64,000 nucleotides of DNA, from positions 60,486,328-60,550,327 of the forward strand of contig OW388302.1 in assembly GCA_936450465.1 (NCBI GenBank). Direction: 5' to 3'. The stretch comes from Gibbula magus (lineage: Eukaryota; Mollusca; Gastropoda; Trochida; Trochidae). The notes under the pieces were generated by a model. It saw only the letters and a program-made list of their open reading frames with translations, made no database searches and was not told the DNA's origin. Numbering within the stretch: position 1 is the stretch's first letter; each line of letters begins with the position of its first letter. The position numbers were made by a program, and so were the translations under genes. Below are positions 24,233 to 34,791 of the stretch, piece after piece.

Positions 24233-24518
24233 TGAGTTGGTGAGTTGGGGTTTAACGCCGCTTTCAAGAGTATTCCACTTATATCGCGGCTGCTAGTATT
24301 ATGACAGGGAGAAAGCCAGCAACGCCATGTGGCTATGCTCTGCGGTGAAACCTGTAAGTGGCTGGAACTAGCGAACCATGGGTGGTGCTACGCCGAAATT
24401 CAGTGTAGCATTGCACCCAAACCTTACTGCGTGTAGAACAGTTCTCTACTGGCGGGATTCGAACCCCGGACCTCTTGATCCAAAGCCGAACGCGCTAACC
24501 ACTGCGCTATCCCGCCCC
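24233..24518 (-). mobile_element. tRNA-derived SINE
   Basis: The minus-strand copy has its tRNA-like head at 24518-24440 (B box GGTTCGAATCCC-like, as ggattcgaaccccgg on plus), and its tail 'gcggcgttaaaccccaactcacc' at 24233-24260. It matches 8529-8847 along its length. Confidence 0.88.
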
Positions 24519-25189
24519 TTTTACACTGAGACGATACCATTTAGAGGCAGGCCGGCATAAGGTCTTTGACCCTAAATACGTTCACTGGCAGACACACATT
24601 GCATTGACTTACCAAAGCACCATCAGCATATTTCATCTTATCTGCCATGATATAAATATCATTTATAACATATGTATAATGATTTGGTATCCATCTATAC
24701 TTGGTAAGTTTATGTTGAAAAGGCACACAAATTTATTTACTCTCAAATATACGAGTACATAGCAAAAATAGAGTTGCACCCCAAGTGTTTTCATCAGTAA
24801 AAATTGTCTGATAAGAAAAGTGACAGGAAAATCAACTTTGTGATATGACAGAAGCATTATCTACCAGTTTAACGAAGTTTATGTTGAAAAGGCACACACA
24901 ATTAATTACTCTCACATATATTACCGCATGTATCATAATCACCTGACGTTTGTATATATATATTTATTGTATTGTATATATCTAGGTAAGCGGGATACTA
25001 CGAGTAACGTTCACAGTCGACTGCGTGGTCTAGTAAAATAATTCATCTTTTTTCGCGAAACTTTAAAGGAGCTGTAGCACGTTTTTCTTACAGAAATAAA
25101 GTGCTCTCACAGAAATATTAAATAAGTGTTGCCAGTGGCTAAATACAACTCTTTAATCAATAGAAACGAACTCAGCGCCTTTCAAGCCT
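24519..25189. other. Downstream flank / 3' UTR of the PAN-EGF-PAN gene
   Basis: Contains a minus-strand AATAAA (24963-24968 as tttatt) 220 bp after the stop. A 5'-end fragment of the TTAA MITE lies at 25063-25090. A short direct repeat, gtttatgttgaaaaggcacaca, occurs at 24708 and 24878. Confidence 0.5.
24963..24968 (-). promoter_or_regulatory. Candidate poly(A) signal AATAAA
   Basis: Reads AATAAA on the minus strand, 222 nt past the TGA of the PAN-EGF-PAN gene. It is the first such hexamer found downstream; chance occurrence is possible in AT-rich DNA. Confidence 0.4.
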
Positions 25190-25449
25190 TCACCAATCAC
25201 ATCCTCGCTGGTAGAAGTCGAAGACAGGGTAGTTGACCCAAGCCCATTGTGACGTCACTTCCGTCCAGCTGGTGCTCTGTGGGAAACACATACTGATGGT
25301 GTAGTCGTAATCAACCGTGGTGCATGTGGGCGTGTCGAGACAGATCTGAAGGCACTCCGGTACCGTCTTGTCAGGCCACTTTGCAATGTCGTGTGAGATT
25401 ATCATACTGTTTGGGTACCTTGTGAAGACATCGTTGAAATGGGTACAAT
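25190..25449 (-). CDS. Exon 3: second PAN/apple domain, stop
   Basis: Acceptor tatttctacag precedes 25449. The phase-1 frame reads DCTHFNDVFTRYP..., the PAN core ECLQICLDTPTCTTVDYDY, then ISMCF and QRGCDW, and stops with TGA at 25192-25190. An apple domain of about 80 residues fills the exon. Confidence 0.85.
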
Positions 25450-28400
25450 CTGTAGAAATATAAACATATGCATTAGATAATTAAACGTAGTATTGTTTAT
25501 AGTATTTTATTGTTGATAGTTACTATAGCAACTTTCCTCATGTGAGATTGTCAATGTTTTGGTACCTTGAGTAGATAATTAAATTGTGTACACTGTAAAC
25601 ATATATAAATTAAATCGGCATGTAGTATTTATTGTGAGTAAACATCCCGAAAATGTATAGTCTGTAAACTGTAAATACCGCTTATGTCTTGATGCCCTTT
25701 GCAGTTATCAAAGCAGTCAAATAATTGAATAAACATACTTTCAGTAAACATTCTGATAATGCATTGAGTGCCATATGTTTGCCCGGTTACCCACGGTGAT
25801 CTTGCCTAGCTGCTTTACATAATGTATTTACGTTACTGTACTTAGCCACGCCAACAATCTAAACTCCTCGCCAATTGCTCCTGCGAGCCACTCAACGTAT
25901 CCAGAGACCATAAAAAAAGGGACTGGACTCAGCCACAGGCGGGAATATTTGTGTGCCTCGCTAGAACAAGATGGCGTCCGAGAAAAATCCAAAAGTGACG
26001 ATTTTGTTTCTCTTATAACTCATTTAATATTAGAATATTTCCTTGGTTACCAAGATGTATGAAGTTTCACGTGGTGTATTGTAAATATTACAAGATGTTT
26101 CCAGTGTTGACTTTTTGCAATCACAGCAGCGCTTCTAGTCAGGTTAATTACACATCTGGCCGAGGCACACATAGTTAATGATAATCTATTGCCGAGTCCA
26201 GTCCCTTTATTCTATGGTCTCTGACGTATCTAAGGAATCCAACTGTTAGTTCCCACATTGGTCCATGTTAAAGTCAATACCAAGATGGCGGTTTCCCCAA
26301 GTTCTTCTCACCAAGCAATACTTCCGTCATCGAGACAAGATTCGTTCTGTAAGCGACTCACTGATAGCTGAGAACATCAGTCAACCGGGAGGAAAGTAAA
26401 CATGAAACCGGGTAGAACAAGCTTACGAAGTTGAACAGTATATACAGCGGCTCTTCCCCGATCTTATCGGCGTGCTTCAGCGCTATTCCGTATTCTGTTG
26501 TGGAGTTACCCCGGTTCGTGTTGAAACAGGCCGTTACATCAATTTGCCTTTAAATGAACGTGTGTGTTTAACTGTCATGAATGTGTTGAGGATGAATGCC
26601 ATGTTTTATTTCATTGTCCTTTATACAAACATTTACTGTTAGTCTTTTAACTAAATGTGATGATATCTGTGATAATTTCAATGTTTTATGTGATATTGAT
26701 AAGTTTTCGTTCATTATGTCTAATCAGGATGTACTGTTTTTAGCGGCAAAAACCTGCAAGCTTTTATTGGAAAAACGGAAGGATGTTGTATATCATAATG
26801 CTTAATTTTACCGAATATCTTACTTGTATATATAAATAAAAATGAGTCGTTTCTCACGTGAAGTAAGGTTATATATAGAAAAAAGTAAACATCAGATGGG
26901 TTTGACTGGATAAATCTTCTTTAATACGATGAGCTCATTTCGACCAGTTTATCGGTCTTTTCAAGTATGTTTCTCATATACATATTCATATTCATATTCC
27001 TTTTATTCCACTGTATATATGTCTATGTACGAGGTGAGAACTTAATAAATTATCTGTCTGTCTGTCTAGGTCGGTTCACAGGGAGGTTCATTCCTTTCAC
27101 GATGACCTGTCTAAGGCCTCTGTCATATCTTCAGGCATACGAGATATTTCGACTGTGTAAAACACGCTGATGTGTTACATCTTATAACGGACCTAAGCAT
27201 TAGCCTTGACTAATATAAAATGACGCAGTTTTCGTACTTCTTGATGGTAGGGTGGACTTATTTTAGGAATGCGATTTGGAAGTGGTTTCCTCGTGAATTA
27301 AAAGCATAAGTCGAGAAACACCTCAAGACGCATATTTTCTCGATGATTGCTGTATCCTGTAGCCATTAATAGTCAGGGAAATGTCGGCTTTCCGTCTCGT
27401 TACAATGGGACGGTATGCCGTCTAAAAAATATTGTCTTATAGAGATGGCATGCCGTCTATAAAACGTATAAGACGGTATCCCGTCTTAATGATTCAGGGG
27501 AGAGTTCATTGTGTCAAATGTTAAAAAAATTAAGACGGTATGCCATCTTCATATTTCATATTTCTAAATATATAACAGCATGTAGTTCAGATCATCAGAG
27601 GGAAGGGGGCATTTATTGTTTCCAAAATATTATGGCTTTGTCTGATCCTGTGTTTTCTATATGCTTGAATGCATGAGAAAGCTATCTTATAGTGTTTTAG
27701 ACGGCATGTCGTCTAAAATCAAGGACGGAAAGCCGACGTGTCCCTGACTGATTAACGTAAGAGTAACTAAAAACATTGACATTTTCAATAGTCTTAAATT
27801 TACTATCGTTTCGTTTGCCTCTCGGTGTATGTTGACTGTATCCCTGTATCATTTACAAACCTACCTCTGTTTCTATGAACATCGATCTTACCAGTTAATA
27901 ACCGACATTGGTCCTTGTCCAGGTCATAACCGCGGTCACACGTGCATCTTCCTTGATTGCACTGAGAATTGGCAGGCGAGCAGTCAGCGTCGACATAACA
28001 GGCAAATCCAATGGTTAGAACTGAAAGTAATGTTTGTAGTTATCGGCCATTTCATAAAGTGTTGAGGAATTTATTTAGTTTAGAGATTTTACAAGCGCTT
28101 CAAATGGAGCTGATTTGGGGCTTCTTCATAAATAGTGTTTCATCAAGCACTTCTTCACTTTTTAAACTTAGGGAGGTGAAGGTGTTACAAGTGTGTGAAT
28201 TATTATAAGAATAATCAACGAGTTGCAAGGAATTACGGATTATCTGTCCCTAGTTAATTATTTTGATAAACTCCGAGCTTTATCGAGGAGTTAGACCTAA
28301 TAATTCACGAGGGACAGATAATTCGTAATTCCGAGTACCGAGTTGGTTATTCTTTTTGTTACCCAAGATCATTTTAATGCATAAAAATTTAAAAAACAAG

Positions 28401-31400
28401 ACACGAATTCACGATGTTTGATTAGATTAGACTGAGAAATACGAATTGTACTCATACGCCATTCATAAACTCTCTCACACCTTCAAGATGCACACATCTA
28501 AATAGTTTACAACTTGAGCTCTTTTTTCCAGAAAGATTCTACAGTAATTGTTGAATTTTATTCCCAAAGTGGTTACTGACGTAGTAAACAACTCATTGTT
28601 ATCGTAAACAATGTCGCAGAATGAGAGAAAATTTGTGAAAGAGTGAACTGATAATCGCTCTGTTGGAATGCAACATTTTGAAGAAAATCGGACTTGAAAA
28701 ACCTAAGATGCATAAGAAAGAAATTCCACAACTTTCTGGGAACGTTAAGGACCGATTCCAAGATGGCGGACATAGGGAGAAGCCTTCAGCTATCAACAGA
28801 GACAAAACACTCAGGAGTAAACTAAGCGCCTCACACAGGGAATATGTTGTGTTTTCACAAACCGGAGGAGGACTACGTGTGTTTCTTAATTCAGGTACTT
28901 TTGACCTTTTTCAAAAATAACTGTGAAATGTATTACGGTTCGTAAGCTTCGGACGTAAGCATTATCAAAAGCGTTGATAAATCTAAATCGCAAACCGAAA
29001 CAATATACAAAGAATCAACTACAAACGTATGCTATACTCTTAACATATACAACACAACGAGTACGCTCCTTATAAATGGCAAGGCAATTGATGATTTTGA
29101 AACCATAAGTTTTACAAAGCACGCAAAGACTATAAAAGATACGTAAAACAATCAGAAAAAAACGATATACAGAAAATCTTTTGGAGCAACTTGAAGCATT
29201 ATCTGCGACGGATTCCCGATAATATTGGAGGCTGGTCCGCGAGCTAACAGGAGGACAGGAGACAGATGTCAGCAACAACATCTCTCCCACGGATTGGACT
29301 GAACATTTCAAGAATCCCAACTGTGATATTCCTAACACCAGTGATTTTGACCATAGTGTATCAAGGTCAGTTAGAGATATATATCCATCAACTGACCTGG
29401 ACTGTAATTCTCTTAATGATAATATAACAGCTTAGGAACTCATTAAAGCTGTATGGAAATTGAAAAATAGAAAGTCAGGCGGTCCCGACTTACTACTTCA
29501 TGAGATGATTTCTGTGTCGTCAACCGTTATCATCGATCATTACTTGAAACTATTTAATTACATCTTAGCAATTGGACGCTTCCCTCGGATTGGCAAACAT
29601 CATATATCATACCAATTCACAAGAAAGGAGAATTTAACGATGTCAACAACTATAGAGGAATTGCCCTTTGAAGTTGTCTTGCAAAACTATTTCTTTCAAT
29701 TATCAACACAAGAATGACTTCATATATGGAATCTAACTCTCTCTTTGACTCAAGGCAGGCCGGTTTTCGATCTGATCACAGAACAACGTTAACAGACAAT
29801 ATATTCAGGCGAAGAGAAAACTATATACCTGTTTTGTAGACTTTCGAAAGGCGTTTGCCTCTGTATGGAGAGACGGACTATTGTATAAAATGTATAATTA
29901 TGGTATAACAGGTAGAATATTTAATCTCTTACATGACATGTACTCTAATGTGATGTATTCTATCAAAACGCAAGATGGAGTGACAGAACCAATTTCATCA
30001 CCAGTTGGTGTTAAGCAAGGATGTGTGTGCAGTCCTACCAATTTTAACATCTATGTGAACGATATACAGGACTACTTTGAAGCCCGTAGTGACCACGCTC
30101 CTCTTTTGGGAGGTCAACATCTCACACATTTGCTCTTCGCAGACGACCTAGTTCTTTTTTCAATGTCACCCAAAGGACTTAAACAGAATATAGACAATTT
30201 AAAAACATTAACGGAAGATTGGAAACTCACTTTAAATCTCTCTAAAACTTAAGTATTAATTTTCAATACATGTGCTTTACCTTGATAACACGGCTATTGA
30301 CTTTTGTGACTCATACACCTATCTTGGTGTGACTCTTCATAAAAATGGTACTTTCAAACTTGCTATTGAAAGCCTGAAAGGAAAAGCAATGCGTGCCTGG
30401 TTCAAAATCCGCCACAACCTGACCCCAACAACTCACTTCCGCCCCGATATCATCCTTCGTCTCTATCGGTGTCTCATATCACCAATCGCCACTTATTGAT
30501 CCGAAGTTTTGGGCAGCGATATATTTAAATCGATATCAGATCCGTTTCAAAACTGGAGTAAGCTGGCTTGTAATACAATAACCATTAAAACAGCTAAATC
30601 AATTCTCGGAGTACCAAAGAGAACCAGTAATATCGGATGCCTTAGCGAGCTTGGACTCTACCCTCTATCTATAGAGATACTTTCTAACGTGTTCAACTAC
30701 TACAAACGATTATTGCGAATGGATCAAGACAGAATTATATATGCTGCCCTACAAGAAGATAAGGGTCTTTCAAAATCATCCTGGGTCTCAACAATTGAAC
30801 AACGTCTTAATATATCATTCCCTTCATCAAACATTTACAGTATCTCAAGACAGCAATTCATGGAATGTTTAAAAACTGAATTTTTTCAAATATACCTCCA
30901 GGAAACTGATCAACTACCATCTGATAAAGGAAAGAAGTTCCGCCTGCTTGGACATATTGAAGACTCGTTTGGCTACAAAGACTATTTAAACATTAAGAAT
31001 AATGACCACAGAAAAGTATTAACTAAGTTAAGACTTAGCGCTCATCAGCTTGAGATTGAGAGAGGAAGATATAACAACACGCCTGTAGACAAACGACTCT
31101 GTCAACAGTGCAGTCAGGGTGTTGCAGAAACGGAAGAACATTTTATATTTGAATGCCAAAAATATATTCATTACCGCTCGAAACTAATTTCATCAACTGG
31201 TCTAGTTGGGGTCTCAAGGAAAGAGCTCCTCTCATCAATTATAAACCCCAAGAGTCATCATGCTTCTATTACTTGTAAAGTATTTTATGACATGTATTCA
31301 ATGAGATTAAGCCACATCGGTTAATTATTGTAAAATCTATAATATGCATTGTTTGATATAATTGCCTCACACTGAGATATCTTAAAGGCACTGTGTCACG

Positions 31401-33888
31401 CCAATTGTTTTAAAATATCAATAATGCACGGATAATGCACATCTCTCGATATTACAAACTATCTATCCTCAGGTTATGTATTATATTGGTTATCTGGAAA
31501 ATATGTACGTATTCAGGTTTTAAAGTTAACTTTAAAAAAACCGGAAGTATTTAATGCAACGTTGCATTAAATACGCATGAACTAAAATATAAGCAATATT
31601 AAGAAATTGCACCCAACCCGAAGACCAAAAACGGCAGTCACTATCGTTAATGTAACAACAATGTTTACACTGCGTATTACAAACCGGTGAAGTTACAGAT
31701 AGTCCTTAATGAAGCCTATCCAATCTTTGTTGTCAGTTAAGAGAATACAGTATATATGTAAGAGCTGAATGAAATCCTAGCTCAGCCGTTTTCTACAATC
31801 TATGTTTCCCGTTTTGCACATCAGCGACTCTTTCTATTCGTGATATCCCTGATTGACTTCGGCCGTCTCAACTATTTGATTATTGACTGAAGGTCAATTG
31901 TAAAGAATGATAAGTATTTTATTGCACCGAAAGGAAGCTCAAGTGATTTTATATGTGCTCGTGTGACCTAAAATAGCTTATCTGAAAGCGAAAAGCGTGC
32001 ACTTATGCCTTTAATGCTCTTGTATATATTTTACTTATAATATGTATTTATATTTGTTAACGTCTTTGTACACTGCCCATAATGGGTACATTAAATATCT
32101 TGTATCTTGTATCTTGTAGGAGTGTAATTACGTCAATTACGTACAATTAATATCTTGTATCTTGTATCTTGTAGGAGTGTAATTACGTCACCAAATGATG
32201 TCATGGTTAATGACGTCACAAAGCAATGACGTCACGGCAGTGCAGTCGGCGATGCGTGCATGCTGCTTCGCCCTGCAAGTTTAGTACTGTAAATACGGCC
32301 TCGGAGACCATGGTTGAACATGATTTTATATTTAATATGTTTTACTTACGTGTGATTTCAATCAGGTATGCTCGAAATTGTTCAATTATGTGATTTAGCT
32401 TGAACAGGAGAGCTAAGAAATTAATGAATGAGCGCAAAGTAGTTCCGTCAACCAATCAAAATGCAAGTTATAATTAGAAAAAGTGTAATTCCAATGATTA
32501 TTATGAAAACTTTAATACCCGGCATACCTGTGCTCGCTTGGGTAAGAAATAAAATTCTACCATATATCAGATTTCGTAAAGAATATAATGAACAGTTTAG
32601 CAATAATATAGCATTATGAAATTGCACCATTTCTGCATAATATATTTGAATTTCAGAAGTTGTCATGATACAAAATGAGTGCGATTGTTGAAATGAGACA
32701 ACATAAATTGTTCAGTTTTCGATCAGAACTTGATCGGAAAAACATTTTAAACAGATTTTCATACCACGAGCAACAATACAGACACGCATTCGCATTAAAG
32801 TGTTGATGACGCTTCAGATGTATGTGGTTACAGTGCGCAAGTGAATAAACCGGACATAGCAGTCTTCTTCCGGCGTAGTTTTCATGAATATTATTGACTC
32901 GAATCACAGTTTTCCATGATTTCAGTTGACTTTCGTATCAATCATTGTTTCAGCATAACGTGGAGACCACCATTAATTATATTTCAGAAATTATTTCATC
33001 TTTCATTTTAAGGAAAATCAAGTAGGCGTTTCTTTCGGCCGATAGTGTAGTTAAGTTGTAGTTTTATTATACAACGTTACAATTTAAAAACTTGAATATT
33101 TAAAGGCTTTACAGGAATATTTAATTAATATGATGTTTTAAATTACAGTTTTGGTAGTGTGAATTACTTGATGTTTCCTTGAAAGTGCCTGTTTCTGCTT
33201 TTTTAGACTACAGCGATAACATATTGAATAATTTGATATTACTTCACTTATACTGAAATACCTTACTAAATATTTCCGAAGAGGAAATATAATATTTACG
33301 AACTTTATTATTTTATCGTCAAGCGGGAGAAAGGTTTAAACATTCAAAACCATGTTATTATTCACGTTCAGTTTATCCTTTCATCTCAAACTGTAGCTTA
33401 CTGAAATACCTTACTAAATATTCCCGAACAGGAAATATACTATTTAAGAACTTTATTATTTTATCGTCAAGGCGGGAGAAAGGTTTAAACATTCAAAACC
33501 ATGTTATTATTCACGTTCAGTTTATCCTTTCATCTCAAACTGTTCCTTACTCACGTTTTCTAGTCTGGAAGATGCTAGATCCTGGCTGGTGGACCGTGGG
33601 AGGAGTCACACCCTCAAACCTCTCCCTGAAGGCTGTACACGTGGGTCCAGACGGGTTGAACTGGAAACTCATACAATACTTTTCATTCAAACACTTAGCG
33701 AGGCATTGTATCCTTGAGGGGCCTTTCAATGTCCACATCGGAGATTGAGTAAGTTCTTTGTCGTCGTAGTTCTCGATCCTGTCGGCAAACATGTGTTGAG
33801 AACCTGAACATCTCACATATGGTGTGAGAGACACAGTGAGTAGAACGATTATTCTCAGTGCTCTCTCAGTCATCATATCCATCAACAT
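25190..33888 (-). CDS. Secreted PAN-EGF-PAN protein (3 exons, complete)
   Basis: Exons on the minus strand are 33888-33555, 28020-27892 and 25449-25190 (334, 129 and 260 nt), giving 240 codons plus TGA. All introns are phase 1, and junction codons read Leu and Asp. The protein has an N-terminal signal peptide (hydrophobic core LRIIVLLTVSLTPYV, residues ~11-25), a first PAN/apple-like domain (QCLAKCLNEKYCMSFQF), an EGF-like or EB-type module with six Cys (CYVDADC, GRCTC, DQC), and a second PAN/apple domain (ECLQICLDTPTC, ISMCF, QRGCDW) ending at the stop. PAN domains bind proteins or carbohydrates, so an extracellular binding or defence role is plausible (inference). The exact orthologue is not recognised. 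Extra in-phase exons in the 5.5-kb first intron cannot be excluded. Confidence 0.83.
25902..26223. mobile_element. hAT-like MITE (322 bp) with target duplication
   Basis: Inverted ends CAGAGACCATA... / ...TATGGTCTCTG extend through 'gggactggactc'. They are flanked by direct acgtatc (25895-25901 and 26224-26230). CAG ends and a 7-8 bp duplication suggest hAT. It is in intron 2 of the PAN gene. Confidence 0.8.
26540..27069 (+). mobile_element. 5'-truncated LINE, 3' end
   Basis: The plus strand encodes the end of a non-LTR ORF2: a zinc-binding stretch (CHECVEDECHVLFHCPLY) and KTCKLLLEKRKDVVYHNA before a stop at about 26806, with one shift near 26640. An AT-rich 3' UTR follows, ending in (CTGT)n at 27052-27069. 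It lies antisense in the intron of the PAN gene. Confidence 0.7.
27371..27750. mobile_element. MITE with internal GACGGTATGCCGTC hairpins
   Basis: Ends agtcagggaaatgtcggctt... and ...agccgacgtgtccctgact are inverted over 26 bp. Inside, agacggtatgccgtct-type palindromes recur at 27409, 27445, 27472, 27533 and 27699. Confidence 0.75.
27892..28020 (-). CDS. Exon 2: EGF-like module
   Basis: A 129-nt phase 1-1 exon between ctttcag and gtaaga. Six cysteines with spacing 5-6-4-1-10 and the CxCDxGY signature of EGF-like repeats mark a shuffled module. It is too short to appear as a long open frame. Confidence 0.8.
28209..28352. mobile_element. Foldback element (144 bp)
   Basis: Arms of about 42 bp, aataatcaacgagttgcaag...ctgtccct and agggacagat...gttggttatt, are inverted with a few mismatches. 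An inner palindrome, aaactccgag-ctttat-cgaggagtt, lies between. It is in intron 1 of the PAN gene. Confidence 0.75.
29881..31324 (+). pseudogene. LINE reverse transcriptase remnant
   Basis: The longest open pieces are 29881-30252, 30272-30499 and 30509-31324. A frameshift near 30255 and an in-frame TGA at 30500 break them. The RT palm (FADD) is kept, as is the C-terminal CCHC-type region, but the copy cannot make a full ORF2. It lies antisense in intron 1 of the PAN gene. Confidence 0.8.
31382..32014. mobile_element. TTAA-type MITE nested in the LINE 3' UTR
   Basis: Starts TTAAAGGCACTGTGTCACGC and ends GCGTGCACTTATGCCTTTAA, diverged inverted ends of the family at 22182-22543. The interior is different and longer (633 bp). 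Confidence 0.7.
32126..33250. other. Intron with CRE-like cluster, else featureless
   Basis: The LINE end is partly duplicated (32096 and 32151, 55 bp apart). At 32181-32234 attacgtca, atgatgtca and two TGACGTCA (32211, 32227) cluster. The rest is AT-rich. Confidence 0.4.
33251..33543. repeat. 148-bp tandem duplication next to exon 1 donor
   Basis: 33251-33394 and 33399-33543 are nearly identical (tactgaaataccttactaaa ... tttcatctcaaactgt). The second copy ends 6 bp from the gtgagt donor of exon 1 of the PAN gene. Confidence 0.9.
33555..33888 (-). CDS. Exon 1: signal peptide and first PAN domain
   Basis: Starts at MLMDMMTERALRII (Met 3 or 5 could also be used) and ends before donor gtgagt (33554-33549). 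The secretory signal is clear. The Cys pattern CxxxC-x5-C-x(n)-C and SFQF fit a PAN/apple core. It ends in phase 1. A TATATAA on the minus strand at 34024-34018 lies 130 bp upstream and might be a core promoter. Confidence 0.82.
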
Positions 33889-34189
33889 GTCGATATCTTA
33901 TTTTCAGGGTCTTTCACAAAACGCCTTTTTGAAGATTACCTGTACTTCAGTATCTGTTGTCGTCAGAATAAATACTTCCAGTAATCTTTGTTCGGACAAG
34001 CAATAACTGTGATGGCGTTATATATGTTAAACTTCTTCTTGTTCTGTCGAATAAACCAAACGACTAGTTCGACGCACACAATCACCGTTATAGCTGGTTC
34101 AGAGACAAGCTTCAAGTTCTACTCTGTCCCTCAGATAGACTCGATATTCTTTTAAAACTTGCCTATAATTGTGCAAATGAATTCTTTTG

Positions 34190-34690
34190 TGAATTCTGTT
34201 GGAAATACAATGAGCTGTACAGCTACAAGAAGGCAAGTACATACATCAGTAAAATGAATAGGACTGACGTGTTTCCAGATAAACATTTTGGATCCGTGTG
34301 TTGTTATTCAGAAGATGATTTGCATAATTTGCGTAACAGCGAGTGTTTGAACAATTTCTGCATTAACAATCACTGTTCCTTTTGAGGATGCTTCATCAGT
34401 ATGTCCCTACCACAGTTTTAAACGCTGAAATTTGCGGGTGATGAATAACAATGAATCCGGGAAATTTTACAAAAGCAACTATTTATCGATAATGAATTGT
34501 ACGTCTACCAAGTACATACATAAGTGTAATGAAAAGTAGGCCTCTATTACCGTGTTTGCAGAGATACAATTGGGATCCATGTGAAGATGATTTGCATAAT
34601 TGCACGTAACAAGCAGTGTTGTGACAGTTTCTGCATAAACAATCACAGTTCCTTTGGTGACTGTTTCATCAGTATGCACCTATCACAGAT
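34190..34690. repeat. Diverged ~290-bp duplication upstream of the PAN gene
   Basis: 34201-34420 and 34490-34690 share gcaagtacatacat, gatgatttgcataattg, ttctgcat[t/a]aacaatcac and catcagtatg in order. It lies 300-800 bp upstream of the minus-strand start codon, so it may hold promoter elements (octamer-like ATTTGCAT twice). Confidence 0.65.
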
Positions 34691-34791
34691 TAACTAATGA
34701 CCTGTCACCATGGGGATGTGATTGTGAGAATCGTTTTGAATATTTATTATGCTGAGGAGGAAACTCACAATTCCGCGCTCCTTGACTCCCA

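Larger units (their letters stand above)
28990..32125 (+). mobile_element. LINE (non-LTR retrotransposon), decayed, with a nested MITE
   Basis: ORF2 remnants run from about 28990 to 31324 with several stops and shifts: KAVWKLKNRKSGGPDL (29445), NNYRGIAL (29650), DSRQAGFRSDHRT (29752), FVDFRKAF (29838), GVKQGCVCSPTNFN (30010), LLFADDLVLF with the catalytic Asp pair (30130), YLGVTL, and a C-terminal zinc-binding CQQCSQGVAETEEHFIFEC. The 3' UTR is interrupted at a TTAA by the MITE at 31382-32014 and ends in (TATCTTG)n near 32125. The clade is Jockey/CR1/I-like; the exact one is not resolved. Confidence 0.8.

Noticed and set aside
29460..29717. 85-codon ORF as a stand-alone gene
   Set aside because: It is the RT N-terminal region of the decayed LINE, with a shift into another frame.
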